Of a stretch of DNA of 64,000 nt, positions 34,135-42,976 are shown piece by piece. The position numbers were made by a program, and so were the translations under genes. The notes beneath the pieces are model-generated. The model was given only the letters and a program-made list of their open reading frames with translations, searched no databases and was not told the origin of the DNA. Origin of the DNA: Saccharothrix sp. HUAS TT1 (GTDB lineage Bacteria > Actinomycetota > Actinomycetes > Mycobacteriales > Pseudonocardiaceae); the NCBI RefSeq assembly GCF_040744945.1, contig NZ_CP160453.1:3472001-3536000 (forward strand). Reading direction: 5' to 3'. The stretch's first letter is position 1. Every line of letters starts with the position of its first letter.

Positions 34135-35886
34135 ATGGGTGCGGGGGTGTGTGTCGTGGTGGCGAGGGTTGTTGCCGATCTGCCGTTCGTGGCGGCGCAG
34201 GTGCACGACGAGAGGGTGGCCTGGCGGTACCGGGAGGGTGGGAAGTGGTGTGACCTGACGTTCGTCGAGGTGGCCGAGTGGGTCATGGAGTTGGCGTCGG
34301 GGTTGGTGCACCTGGGTGTTCGGCCGGGTGATCGGGTGTGCGTGCTGTCCGGCACGCGGGTCGAGTGGTCGGCGGTGGAGTTGGCGGTGCTCGCGGTCGG
34401 GGGGATCGTGGTGCCGATCTACCCGTCCAGCGCGGCGGAGGAGTGCGCTTGGATCATCGGGGACTCGGGTGCGGTGGTGCTGGTGGCGGAGGACGCCGCG
34501 CAGCGGGACAAGGTCGAGTCGGTTCGCGGGCTGGTGCCGGGGTTGCGCGAGGTCGTGGTGGTCGAGGGTGGCGGGTTGGAGGAGTTGCGGTCGGTCGGTC
34601 GGACGTCGCCGGTGCCGGGGGAGTTGGACGAGCGGCGGGCGGCGGTCGGGGTGGACGACCCGACGTTGATCATCTACACGTCGGGGACGACCGGGCCGCC
34701 CAAGGGGTGCGTGCTGACCAACCGGAACTGGTTGACGATGTGCCGGCTCACGGACGAGCTGTCCTACGTCACGGCGGACGACCTGTCCTACCTGTTCCTG
34801 CCGCTGGCGCACGTGTTCGCGCAGATCGTGCACCTGTCGGCGTTGTACACGGGGGCGGCGGTGGCGTTCTGCGGTGACGCGTCGCGGATCGTGCCGGAGC
34901 TGTCGGAGGTGCGGCCGACGTTCCTGCCGTCGGTGCCCCGGATCTTCGAGAAGGTCTACGCGGCGGCGACGGCCGGTGTGCCGGCGGAGCGGTTGCGGCA
35001 GGCGGTGGCGGTCGGGTTGGCGGTGCGGGGGTTGAGGAGCGCCGGGCAGGCGGTGCCCGAGGAGCTGGCGAGGGCCTTCGACCAGGTGGAGCCGATCTTC
35101 GCGAAGGTGCGGGCGATCTTCGGCGGGCGGTTGCGCCAGGCGTTGTCGGGGGCGGCGCCCATCTCGGTGGAGGTGCTGGAGTTCTTCTCCGCCGCCGGGG
35201 TGCCGGTGCTGGAGGGCTACGGGATGAGCGAGTCGACGGGGGTCGGCACGGTCAACACGCTGGCGCGGCACAAGCTCGGGTCGGTCGGGGCGTACGGGAT
35301 GGCGGACCTGTCGCTGAAGCTGGGCGACGACGGCGAGATCCTGATGAGCGGGCCGCACGTGTTCGCGGGGTACTGGAACAACCCGGCCGCCACGGCGGAG
35401 GTGCTGACCGACGGGTGGTTGCGCACCGGTGACCTGGGCGAGGTCGACGCGGACGGCTTCGTCACGATCACCGGGCGCAAGAAGGACATCATCATCACCG
35501 CCGGTGGCAAGAACATCGCGCCGGCGAACGTGGAGAACCAGCTGCGGCGGTCGAGGTGGGTCTCGCACGCGGTGGTGTACGGGGACCGGAGGCCGTACCT
35601 GGTCGCGTTGATCACGCTCGACGCGGACGAGGTCCTGCCCTGGGCGGCGGAGCGGGGGCTGCCGGGGGACCTGCCGTCGCTGGCGCGCACGCCGGAGGTG
35701 CGCGACCTCGTCCAGGGGGTGGTGGACGAGGCGAACTCGCACTTCGCGCACGTGTCGCAGGTCAAGAGGTTCGTGGTGCTGGACCGGGACCTCAGCCAGG
35801 ACGACGGTGAGCTGACGCCGACGCTGAAGGTGAAGCGGAAGGTGGTGCACTCGGTGCACGAGGAGCTGTACGGCTCGCTGTACTGA
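34135..35886 (+). CDS. AMP-forming long-chain acyl-CoA synthetase
   Basis: A 583-aa FadD15-like ligase. Motifs are YTSGTTGPPKG, LSYLFLPLAHVFAQI, LSGAAPISVEVLEFF, GYGMSESTG, WLRTGDLGEVDADGFV and KKDIIITAGGKNIAPANVEN, ending DGELTPTLKVKRKVV. It makes acyl-CoA from a carboxylic acid via the adenylate. ATG 34135 is used, 22 bp from the palindromic element; GTG 34156 is a possible alternative start. The codons of the 5' half are unusually G-rich (gggttg, gtggtg). It resembles the ligase at 20844 in motif set but has no transporter beside it. The downstream ArsR operator begins 3 bp after its stop. Confidence 0.9.
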   Translation: MGAGVCVVVARVVADLPFVAAQVHDERVAWRYREGGKWCDLTFVEVAEWVMELASGLVHLGVRPGDRVCVLSGTRVEWSAVELAVLAVGGIVVPIYPSSAAEECAWIIGDSGAVVLVAEDAAQRDKVESVRGLVPGLREVVVVEGGGLEELRSVGRTSPVPGELDERRAAVGVDDPTLIIYTSGTTGPPKGCVLTNRNWLTMCRLTDELSYVTADDLSYLFLPLAHVFAQIVHLSALYTGAAVAFCGDASRIVPELSEVRPTFLPSVPRIFEKVYAAATAGVPAERLRQAVAVGLAVRGLRSAGQAVPEELARAFDQVEPIFAKVRAIFGGRLRQALSGAAPISVEVLEFFSAAGVPVLEGYGMSESTGVGTVNTLARHKLGSVGAYGMADLSLKLGDDGEILMSGPHVFAGYWNNPAATAEVLTDGWLRTGDLGEVDADGFVTITGRKKDIIITAGGKNIAPANVENQLRRSRWVSHAVVYGDRRPYLVALITLDADEVLPWAAERGLPGDLPSLARTPEVRDLVQGVVDEANSHFAHVSQVKRFVVLDRDLSQDDGELTPTLKVKRKVVHSVHEELYGSLY

Positions 35887-35888
35887 GG

Positions 35889-35920
35889 TTGCAAAGGTAC
35901 CTTTGCAAAGGTAGCTTTGC
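35889..35920 (+). promoter_or_regulatory. ArsR-type self-operator over a leaderless promoter
   Basis: Two adjacent dyads, gcaaaggtacctttgc (35891-35906, a perfect 16-bp palindrome) and gcaaaggtagctttgc (35905-35920, arms GCAAAG/CTTTGC), cover the promoter TTGCAA (35889-35894), 17 bp, TAGCTT (35912-35917). Transcription would start at the GTG codon at 35924. Binding of the regulator to the dyads would block RNA polymerase. Confidence 0.75.
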
Positions 35921-35923
35921 GAC

Positions 35924-36496
35924 GTGGTGGAACCGCGCGAGATCACCGAGGTGGACGAGCTGCGCTCGTTGGCGCACCCGTTGCGGCAGCGGATACTGCG
36001 GCACCTGGCGCAGCACGGGCCGGCGACGGCGAGCGTCCTGGGCAAGGCCCTCGGTGAGAGCAGCGGCGCCACCAGCTACCACTTGCGGGCGTTGGCGAAG
36101 CACGCCTTCGTGGAGGAGGTGCCCGAGCGGGCGCACGGCCGTGAGCGGTGGTGGCGGGCGCCCGCGCAGGACCTGCGCTACCCGCGCGCGCCGGAGGACC
36201 GGGAAGTGCGGTCCCTGGTGCAGCAGCTCGACGAGCTGAAGCTGGCGGCCGACCAGGAGCTGTTCGCGAGCTACCTGGCCGGGCGGGCGGAGCTGGGCGA
36301 GTGGGCGGACGTGCTGCCGTACTCGCGCGGCTCGGTCCGGGTGACGCTGGCCGAGCTGCACGAGTTCTTCGACGAGTACATGGCGCTGCTGAAGCGCTAC
36401 CAGCGACCGGCGGAGGAGACGCCCGGGGGCGCGCGGCGGGTCGCCGTGCGCTTCTTCGCGTTTCCGGTGCCCGGTGAGCCGGACGACCGCTCGTGA
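35924..36496 (+). CDS. ArsR/winged-helix transcriptional regulator
   Basis: A 190-aa regulator. The N-terminal winged helix is typical: EVDELRSLAHPLRQRILRHL, SVLGKALGESSGATSYHLRA, LAKHAFVEEVPERAHGRERW. No metal-binding CxC motif is present, so it is not a metal sensor of the ArsR/SmtB kind. The remaining 100 residues are helical and could bind a small molecule or form dimers. GTG 35924 is the first base of a predicted leaderless transcript, and two palindromes in the promoter indicate self-repression. It probably also controls the hydrolase gene 112 bp downstream. Confidence 0.88.
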   Translation: MVEPREITEVDELRSLAHPLRQRILRHLAQHGPATASVLGKALGESSGATSYHLRALAKHAFVEEVPERAHGRERWWRAPAQDLRYPRAPEDREVRSLVQQLDELKLAADQELFASYLAGRAELGEWADVLPYSRGSVRVTLAELHEFFDEYMALLKRYQRPAEETPGGARRVAVRFFAFPVPGEPDDRS

Positions 36497-36608
36497 AACC
36501 CCGGGCCGCCGAGCTGGCACTCGACGGCCCGGGAAGGCGGGAGTCGCGGCACCACGCCTGAACGGCGTGTTCCTCGTACGCACGAATCCCACGGGAAGGA
36601 GAGCACCT

Positions 36609-37982
36609 GTGCTCCCCGAACGCAACTCGCCTCTTCGGCGTGCCTTGGAAGTCCTGGTCGTGGTGGTGGCCGCCGGGTTGTCCGGGCCGGTGGCCGTGGC
36701 GTCGCCGGTGTCGTTGGTGGCGGAGGAAATCACCTTTTCGAGTGGTGATCTCCTCCTGCGCGGCACGGTGCTGGCGCCGGTGGGCGATCCCGGCGCCCGG
36801 TGGCCGGCGATGGTGATGGTGCACGGGTCCGGGCGGGTGTCGCGGGAGGGGTACCGGGCGGAGGCGGAGGCGTTCGCGCGGGCCGGGATCGTGACGCTGG
36901 TCTACGACAAGCGGCCGAAGAGGTCGAAGTCGGATGTGGACTTCGGGTTGTTGGCGGAGGACGCGCTGGCCGGGTTGCGCGCGTTGCGGGGGCGTCCGGG
37001 CGTGGACCCGGCGCGCAGCGGGTTGTGGGGGGTCAGCGAAGGCGGCTGGGTGGCGCCGCTGGCGGCGTCCGCGTCGGCCGACGTGGCGTTCCTGGTGACG
37101 GTCGGGGCCGCCGGGGTGCCGCCGGAGCGGCAGCAGTCGTGGAACCTGGCCAACCGGTTCGGCGCGGCGGGGGTGACGGGGTCGTTGGTCGGGACGGCCA
37201 CGCGGACCACGTTGGGGCTGCTGGTCGGGGCGGGGTTGTTCCCGGAGGCCGGGTTCGACGTGGCGGCGGTGCTGGAGCGGGTTCGGCAGCCGGTGCTCGG
37301 GTTGTGGGGTGCGCTCGACCGGGTGGTCCCCGGCGCCGAGAGCGTGGAGGTGTTCCGGGGTGCGTTGGACCGGGGTGGCAACCGGAACTACGCGCTGCGG
37401 GCCGTCGCCGGGGCGGATCACACGATGCGGGTTTCGGTGGACGGGTTCCGGAAGGGGGAGGAGGTTTCGCCCGAGTACGTGGAGCAGGTGGTCGGTTGGG
37501 TCGAGGGGCTGGCTGCGGGGGCGCCGGTGGTCGAGGTCGGGCCGGTGGGGGAGCAGGAGCGGCGGAGTGCGCCGGTGGAGGTCGGGACGCCCTGGGTGCA
37601 GGTGGCGGCGGTTTCGCTGTTGTCGGTGGCGTTCGGGTTCGGGGTGAGCGTGGCTGGTCGTCGGTCTGTTGTCCGTCGGCCGGTGCGGTGGCTCGTCGGG
37701 GCCGGGTCGGTGGGGGTCCTGGGGCTGTTCGGGTACTTGGGGCACCTCGCGTCGACCGGGGCCAAGAGCCTCGGCGTGGTGGTGTTGGGGCGGCCGTTGC
37801 CGTGGCTGGCGCTCCAGGTGGTGGCGGTGGGCGCGGTGGCCGCGCTCGTGGTGACGGCCGTCCGGGGGTGGCGGGTCAGGGATGAGTTGACGGTGGCGCA
37901 ACGGGTTCGGGTCGGGGTCGTGGTCGGCGGCGGGGTGTTGTTCGTCCCGTGGGCGGTGCACTGGGGGTTGCTGGTGGTGTGA
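36609..37982 (+). CDS. Alpha/beta hydrolase with C-terminal membrane domain
   Basis: A 457-aa protein. A signal-like hydrophobic N-terminus (ALEVLVVVVAAGLSGPVAVA) leads into a hydrolase domain with VMVHGSG, the nucleophile elbow GVSEGGW (Ser), Asp in LWGALDRVVPGAE and His in AGADHTMR. From residue 330 the protein has four hydrophobic segments (VQVAAVSLLSVAFGFGVSVA, VGVLGLFGYLGHLAST and two more), so the catalytic part is probably held outside the membrane. GTG 36609 has AAGGAGA 7 nt upstream. Co-directional with the ArsR gene. It ends 6 bp from the convergent ABC ATPase gene. Substrate unknown. Confidence 0.82.
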   Translation: MLPERNSPLRRALEVLVVVVAAGLSGPVAVASPVSLVAEEITFSSGDLLLRGTVLAPVGDPGARWPAMVMVHGSGRVSREGYRAEAEAFARAGIVTLVYDKRPKRSKSDVDFGLLAEDALAGLRALRGRPGVDPARSGLWGVSEGGWVAPLAASASADVAFLVTVGAAGVPPERQQSWNLANRFGAAGVTGSLVGTATRTTLGLLVGAGLFPEAGFDVAAVLERVRQPVLGLWGALDRVVPGAESVEVFRGALDRGGNRNYALRAVAGADHTMRVSVDGFRKGEEVSPEYVEQVVGWVEGLAAGAPVVEVGPVGEQERRSAPVEVGTPWVQVAAVSLLSVAFGFGVSVAGRRSVVRRPVRWLVGAGSVGVLGLFGYLGHLASTGAKSLGVVVLGRPLPWLALQVVAVGAVAALVVTAVRGWRVRDELTVAQRVRVGVVVGGGVLFVPWAVHWGLLVV

Positions 37983-37988
37983 CCGGGC

Positions 37989-39008
37989 CTAGGGGGCGAA
38001 GACCAGCGCCCGGTCGACCGGCACGCGCAGGCGGACCGCGTCGCCCGGCGAGGGCCTGCCGGCGGTGCGCACGTGCAGCGGTCGGCCGTCGGGCAGCCGG
38101 GCGGCCACCGCGTGCTCGCGGCCGTGGTACTCGACCGCTTCCACCACGGCCTCCAGGACGTTGTCGGTCTGCCGGAGGGCCACGCTGAAGTCCTCCGGCC
38201 GGATCGCCACCACGGCGTCGCCGGAGGTCAGGTCGTCGCGGGTCACTCCGGTCAGCGGCACGCCGCCCAGGGACACGGTCGCGTGGTCGCCGTCGGTCGC
38301 GGTCACGCGGGCGGGCAGCAGGTTGCGGTAGCCCATGAAGGCGGCGACGTGGTGGTTGCGCGGGCGCGCGTAGACCTCCTCCGGGGCGCCGACCTGCTCC
38401 ACCTCGCCGTCGCGCAGGACCACGAGCCGGTCGGCCAGCGCCAGGGCCTCCTCCTGGTCGTGGGTGACGTAGACGGTGGTCAGGCCGAGGGACCGGTGCA
38501 GGTGACGGACCTCCGCGCGCAGTTCCAACCGCAGCGGGGTGTCCAGGTCGGACAGTGGCTCGTCCAGCAGCACGAGCGGTGGGCGCGGGGTGAGGGCATG
38601 GGCGATCGCGGTCCGCTGGCGCTGGCCGTCGGACAGCTGGGCGGGGAGCTTGTCCGCGTGGTCGGTCAGCCGCACCAGGCGCAGCACCCGGTCGGCGTCG
38701 CCGAGGGGGCCGGGCGCGATGTGCTGCCGCACGGACAGGTGCGGGGGCAGGGCGTGGTCCTGCGACACCAGGCCGAACCCGCGTTCCGCCGGTGACAGGT
38801 GGTCGATCCGCTCGCCGTCCAGCAGGATCCGCCCGCCGCTCAACGGCAGCACACCGGCCAGGCAGCGCAGCGCCGTCGACTTGCCGCAGCCGGACGGGCC
38901 GAGCAGCACGACGAACTCGCCGCCGGCGATGGTCAGGTCGACGCCCGCCAGCGCGACGTGGTCGCCGAAGGCGCGGCGCACGCCGTCGAGGCGCAGCTCG
39001 GTGAACAG
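37989..39008 (-). CDS. Orphan ABC ATPase of the Fe3+/polyamine/sugar importer class, probable CTG start
   Basis: A 339-aa ATPase with Walker A GPSGCGKST, signature LSDGQRQR (Asp in place of the first Gly), Walker B LVLLDEPLSDLD, H-loop VYVTHDQEEAL and a C-terminal TOBE-like domain (VVAIRPEDFSVAL). A good ribosome site (GGGGAG) lies 6 nt before CTG 39008, giving the start LFTELRLDGVRRAFGDHVAL, which aligns with the family; the first GTG (38981) would delete the first strand and sit 33 nt from that site. No permease or binding-protein gene is next to it. Such ATPases (MsiK/UgpC-like) can serve several importers. Confidence 0.85.
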   Translation of the reverse strand: MFTELRLDGVRRAFGDHVALAGVDLTIAGGEFVVLLGPSGCGKSTALRCLAGVLPLSGGRILLDGERIDHLSPAERGFGLVSQDHALPPHLSVRQHIAPGPLGDADRVLRLVRLTDHADKLPAQLSDGQRQRTAIAHALTPRPPLVLLDEPLSDLDTPLRLELRAEVRHLHRSLGLTTVYVTHDQEEALALADRLVVLRDGEVEQVGAPEEVYARPRNHHVAAFMGYRNLLPARVTATDGDHATVSLGGVPLTGVTRDDLTSGDAVVAIRPEDFSVALRQTDNVLEAVVEAVEYHGREHAVAARLPDGRPLHVRTAGRPSPGDAVRLRVPVDRALVFAP

Positions 39009-39160
39009 GGTGCGCTCCCCTCACCACTGGACGCTGTCGGGGAAAGCCCTTACCTTTGGGGCACCAGGACGAATCACTACACGCGACCGGCTTGGGGGTC
39101 AACAGTTGCGCAAACCCGACCCCCGATCGCGCTGACGTCCGCTCCCGCCGCCACACCAGT

Positions 39161-39179
39161 TCCCCCGGCCTTCGGGGGA
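39161..39179 (+). terminator. Small hairpin in the leader of the sugar dehydrogenase gene
   Basis: TCCCCCG / CGGGGGA, 7-bp stem and 5-nt loop, ending 13 bp before GTG 39193. It is in the 5' leader, so it may affect translation or act as an attenuator rather than end a transcript. The rest of the 184-bp gap shows nothing else clear. Confidence 0.35.
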
Positions 39180-39192
39180 GTCGTCAACGACT

Positions 39193-41265
39193 GTGGAGGC
39201 TCCTGTGGCACCCCCTGTCCGGCGTGCTCGGCCGACCCTGCTCGCCGCGCTCGCCTTGGTGGCGTCCGGTCTGGTGTCGGCCGGGCCCGCGCACGCGGCG
39301 CCCGTCCTGCTGTCCCGGGGAAAACCGGCCACCGCCTCGTCCTCCGGCAGCTCCGGCCTCGCGCCGGCCATGGCCGTGGACGGCAACTCCGCCACCCGCT
39401 GGGCCAGCCAGGGCGGCATCGACCCGTCGTGGATCCAGGTCGACCTCGGCGCCACCGCGACGATCACCAGGGTCCGGCTCCAGTGGGACCTGTCCTGCGC
39501 CCGCGCGTACCGCGTCGAGACGTCCACTGATGCGAGCACGTGGACCGCCGTCCACTCGACCGCCAACGGCGCGGGCGGCGTCGAGGACCTGGCGGTGAGC
39601 AGAACCGGTCGGTACGTCCGGATGCACGGCGTCGCCCGGTGCCGCACCGCGCCCTACAACAGCTACTCGCTGCAGGAGTTCCAGGTGTTCGGCGAGACCG
39701 GGCGGGCGGACACCTCGCCGCCGTCGCCGCCGACCGGCCTGCGCTCGGCCAACGTCACGCCCACCTCGGTCGACCTGGCCTGGGACCCGGCCACCGACGA
39801 CGTCGGCGTCACGTCCTACGAGGTCTACCAGCGCGGCCAGTTCGTCAAGGCCGTCACCGGCACGTCCACCACGGTCACCGGGCTGAACCCGAACGGCTCC
39901 TACGCCTTCTACGTCAACGCCAAGGACGCCGCCGGCAACATCTCGCAGGCGAGCGACAACGCCGAGGTCAGCACACCGCCCGCGCAGGCGGACGCGGAGC
40001 GGCCGACGCCGCCGATGGGCCTGCGGGTCACGGGCGTCACGGCGAACTCGGTGTCGCTGGCGTGGAACGCGTCCACCGACAACGTCGGCGTGACGCGCTA
40101 CGAGGTCCTGGCGGGCGGCGCGAAGGCCGGTGACGCCACCGGCACGTCGGCGGTGATCGGCGGCCGGCGGCCGAACACCTCGTACCTGTTCACCGTGCGG
40201 GCGTTCGACGCGGTGGGCAACGTCTCCGACCAGAGCACCGGGGTCACCGCCACCACGTCGTCGGGCGGCGACCAGGTCGGCGCGGTGACGCAGCTGACCA
40301 CCGACACCGACGTGCCGTGGGGCCTGGACTTCCTGCCCGACGGCTCCGGCGTGTACGCGCGACGCGACGCGTTCGACATCGTCAAGCTGTCGCCGTCCGG
40401 GGTGAAGACCAGCCTGGGCGTGGTGCCGAACGTGTCGGGCACCGGCGCGGAGGGCGGCCTGCTCGGCGTGGAGGTGTCGCCGACCTTCGCGTCCGACAAC
40501 TACCTGTACGTCTACCACTCGACCGCGAGCGACAACCGCATCGTGCGGATCAAGGTGCAGAACAACGCCCTGGCGCCCAGTTCGGCGCAGGTGCTGCTCA
40601 CCGGCATCCCGCGCAACCGCTACCACAACGGCGGCCGGCTGCGGTTCGGGCCGGACGGCAAGCTGTACGCGGGCACCGGCGACGGGCAGAACGCCAACTG
40701 GGCGCAGGACCTGGGCAACCTGGGCGGCAAGGTGCTGCGGCTCAACGCCGACGGCTCCGCGCCGACCGACAACCCGTTCTACGGCAACGGCGGCAACGCC
40801 CGGTACGTGTGGACCTACGGGCACCGCAACGTGCAGGGCCTGGCGTTCGACGGCCAGGGCAGGCTGTGGCAGGCCGAGCTGGGCAACACGGTGATGGACG
40901 AGCTGAACCTGTCCCAGCGCGGCGGCAACTACGGCTGGCCCGCGTGCGAGGGCACGTCCGGCAACTGCTCCGGCTACGTCGCGCCGAAGCGGACGTGGAG
41001 CACCGCCAACGCCTCGCCGAGCGGCATCGCCATCGTCAACGACGCCCTGTACGTCGCCGCGCTGCGCGGGTCCCGGCTCTACCGGCTGCAGATCAGCGGC
41101 ACGTCGGTCGGCTCGGAGACGACCCACTTCCAGGGCACGTACGGCCGGCTGCGCACGGTCGAGCCCGCGCCGGACGGCAGCCTGTGGCTGACCACCAGCA
41201 ACGGCGACGGCGACAGCACGCCGAACAACTCCAGCACCCGCGTCCTGAGGGTGCAGCTGAACTGA
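39193..41265 (+). CDS. Secreted PQQ-dependent sugar dehydrogenase-like protein with F5/8C and two FN3 domains
   Basis: A 690-aa exported protein. Signal peptide to about residue 36 (SAGPAHAA), then a discoidin/F5-8C (CBM32-like) domain (AMAVDGNSATRWASQGGIDP, SWIQVDLGATATITRVRLQW), two fibronectin type III domains (LAWDPATDDVGVTSYEV and SLAWNASTDNVGVTRYEV) and a six-blade propeller of soluble glucose/sorbosone dehydrogenase type (VPWGLDFLPDG, EGGLLGVEVSPTF, GGRLRFGPDGKLYAGTGDG, WTYGHRNVQGLAFD). It likely oxidises sugars at the cell surface while the other domains bind polysaccharide. GTG 39193. No pqq genes are in the window, so cofactor use is inferred. Confidence 0.88.
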   Translation: MEAPVAPPVRRARPTLLAALALVASGLVSAGPAHAAPVLLSRGKPATASSSGSSGLAPAMAVDGNSATRWASQGGIDPSWIQVDLGATATITRVRLQWDLSCARAYRVETSTDASTWTAVHSTANGAGGVEDLAVSRTGRYVRMHGVARCRTAPYNSYSLQEFQVFGETGRADTSPPSPPTGLRSANVTPTSVDLAWDPATDDVGVTSYEVYQRGQFVKAVTGTSTTVTGLNPNGSYAFYVNAKDAAGNISQASDNAEVSTPPAQADAERPTPPMGLRVTGVTANSVSLAWNASTDNVGVTRYEVLAGGAKAGDATGTSAVIGGRRPNTSYLFTVRAFDAVGNVSDQSTGVTATTSSGGDQVGAVTQLTTDTDVPWGLDFLPDGSGVYARRDAFDIVKLSPSGVKTSLGVVPNVSGTGAEGGLLGVEVSPTFASDNYLYVYHSTASDNRIVRIKVQNNALAPSSAQVLLTGIPRNRYHNGGRLRFGPDGKLYAGTGDGQNANWAQDLGNLGGKVLRLNADGSAPTDNPFYGNGGNARYVWTYGHRNVQGLAFDGQGRLWQAELGNTVMDELNLSQRGGNYGWPACEGTSGNCSGYVAPKRTWSTANASPSGIAIVNDALYVAALRGSRLYRLQISGTSVGSETTHFQGTYGRLRTVEPAPDGSLWLTTSNGDGDSTPNNSSTRVLRVQLN

Positions 41266-41278
41266 TCGCCCGCCGCGG

Positions 41279-41306
41279 TGAACCGGTTGCCGCGCCGGTC
41301 CGTGTC
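41279..41306 (+). promoter_or_regulatory. ECF-type promoter before the anti-sigma relic
   Basis: TGAACC (41279-41284), 16 bp, CGTGTC (41301-41306), with surrounding bases (CGGTGAACCGG and TCCGTGTC) the same as at 42915-42945. It no longer precedes an intact gene. Confidence 0.6.
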
Positions 41307-41405
41307 ATGGGGTGCCAGGTCGACCAGCGAAGGGGAAGAGCACCCGCCGATGCACGCCAACCGCCGCAACCCGTCGCCGCTCGGAGCACGTCCGAGCACC
41401 GGCTG

Positions 41406-41845
41406 AACGAGCGAAGATGTCCGATCCTCGAACGCGCGCTGGATCGGGTCCGCGCCGAGAAGGCGCTGGACCGGGGGCGTCGCGCCGCTGCCGCCGCGGT
41501 GGCGGGCCTCGTGCTCGCCGCCGCGGTGCCGGCCGGCGGCGTCCACCTCGGCCGGCTCAGCGCGCCGGGCACGCGGGTGCCGGCAGCCGCGGCTGACCGC
41601 CGAGGTCACGCCCGCCGGCGGCTGGGTGCGGCTGCGCGCCTTGGTGGCCGGCAACCGCGGCGGGCGAGCGGTGCCGGCTCGTCGTGACCGACGCGCGCGG
41701 GCGGCGGCACGTGGCGGGTGGTCGGGTCGCCTCCCGGCTCGGCGGGACCGCGCTCGCCGGTGCGGTGGTGGTCGACCCGGACGAGCCGGCCGCCGTCGCC
41801 GTGGTGACGGTCGACGGCCGAGTGCTGGTCGCCGCGCCGGGTTCG
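41406..41845 (+). pseudogene. Frameshifted relic of an RskA-type anti-sigma factor
   Basis: Three plus-strand frames in succession match the intact anti-sigma protein at 43525. Frame A (41406-41589) reads ILERALDRVRAEKALDRGRR plus a hydrophobic helix and GGVHLGR, aligning with LLQRTLRQVRSERGG and the TM helix there. Frame B (from 41590) reads LTAEVTPAGGWVRLRALVAG, aligning with MTVQVRPAAGWVRVNASVAG. Frame C (from about 41666) reads ERCRLVVTDARGRRHVAGG and AVVVDPDEPAAVAVVT, aligning with EKCRLFVVAKDGSRQEAGS and ALIAPEDVAAIEVRN. The Zn-finger part and any sigma gene are missing, while an ECF promoter remains 100 bp upstream. The rest of 41266-41966 holds no other gene. Confidence 0.75.
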
Positions 41846-41966
41846 GCCACCCGGCCACCCCGAATCGCCCACTCGGAGCCGGTCCGGTCGCGCGTTCGCA
41901 CGGTTGCCGTCTCAGCCGGGCGGCGGGCTCGACCCCGACCGCCGGAGCCTGAATAAGCTGTGCGCT

Positions 41967-42878
41967 GTGAGGTGGTCGCCACTGCTGCTGGTGCTCGTGC
42001 TGGCCGCGGGCTGCGCGGACGGCCGCACGGTCGCGATCGACGACGTGCCGGTGGCGGTCGAGTCGGTGGCCACCACCCCGGACGCGTCGACCGGCGTGTT
42101 CCGGGTCGACTGCGGGCGCAACGAGGAGCGCCACCTCAACGCCGACAACATGGTGAGCGCGCCCGGTCAGCCGTTCGGCGCGCACCACACCCACGAGTAC
42201 GTCGGCAACCTGAGCACGAACGCGAGTTCCACCGACGAGTCGCTGGCCGCCGCCGCGACGACGTGCCCGGCGGACGACCGGTCCACCTACTACTGGCCGG
42301 TGCTGCGGCTGACCGACCGGACCGGGCACGACCGGCACGCGCCCGGCGGCGGCGAGCACGGCAACACCGGCGAGGTGCTGCCGCCCGCCCGGGTGGAGAT
42401 CACGTTCACCGGCAGCCCGGTCAGCCGGGTCGTGCCGCTGCCGCGGTTCCTGCGCATGATCACCGGCGACCCGGCGGCGCTGACCAGCGGTCGCGGCCGG
42501 GTGCGGTGGAGCTGCACCGGGTTCGAGGACCGGCACACCGACCGCTACCCGGAGTGCGGGCCGGGCCGCCTGGTGCTGCGCACGTTCGACTTCCCGAGCT
42601 GCTGGGACGGCCGCAACACCGACAGCCCGAGCCACCGGGCGCACGCCGAGTTCCCGACCGCCAACGGCGTGTGCCGACCGGGGACGTTCCCGGTGCCGAG
42701 GCTGAGCGTGCGGGTCGCCTACGACGTGCCCGACGGCCGCCCGTACGCCATCGACAGCTTCCCCGAGCAGCGGCACGACCCCCGCACCGACCACGCGATG
42801 TTCGTCAACGCCATGCCGGAGCCGCTGATGGACCGCGTCACGGCCTGCCTGAACACCGGTCGGACCTGCTCCTCCTGA
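41967..42878 (+). CDS. DUF1996 lipoprotein
   Basis: A 303-aa protein. The start RWSPLLLVLVLAAGC is a lipoprotein signal with Cys16 in the lipobox LAAGC. The body has DUF1996 features: VDCGRNEERHLNADNMVSAP, GAHHTHEYVGN, TYYWPVLRL, FPSCWDGRNTDSPSHRAH and a C-terminal HAMFVNAMPEPLMDRV. DUF1996 is common in fungi and actinomycetes, function unknown. GTG 41967 lies 7 nt after TAAGCT (41954-41959), which suggests a leaderless transcript. It is located between the anti-sigma relic and the intact sigma gene, so it may once have been part of the sigma locus. Confidence 0.82.
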   Translation: MRWSPLLLVLVLAAGCADGRTVAIDDVPVAVESVATTPDASTGVFRVDCGRNEERHLNADNMVSAPGQPFGAHHTHEYVGNLSTNASSTDESLAAAATTCPADDRSTYYWPVLRLTDRTGHDRHAPGGGEHGNTGEVLPPARVEITFTGSPVSRVVPLPRFLRMITGDPAALTSGRGRVRWSCTGFEDRHTDRYPECGPGRLVLRTFDFPSCWDGRNTDSPSHRAHAEFPTANGVCRPGTFPVPRLSVRVAYDVPDGRPYAIDSFPEQRHDPRTDHAMFVNAMPEPLMDRVTACLNTGRTCSS

Positions 42879-42917
42879 TCCGGTCGGGCCGCCGGCGGAA
42901 CCCGTCCCCGCCCGCGG

Positions 42918-42945
42918 TGAACCGGATCGGCCCGCCGTCCGTGTC
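42918..42945 (+). promoter_or_regulatory. ECF-type promoter of the sigma/anti-sigma operon
   Basis: TGAACC (42918-42923), 16 bp, CGTGTC (42940-42945). It has the AAC -35 core and CGT-type -10 expected for ECF sigma factors and lies 31 bp before the sigma start, so the operon is likely autoregulated. The relic at 41.4 kb has the same arrangement. Confidence 0.65.
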
Positions 42946-42976
42946 CGTGGTGGGAGTTGACGAGAGGAGTGGGTGG

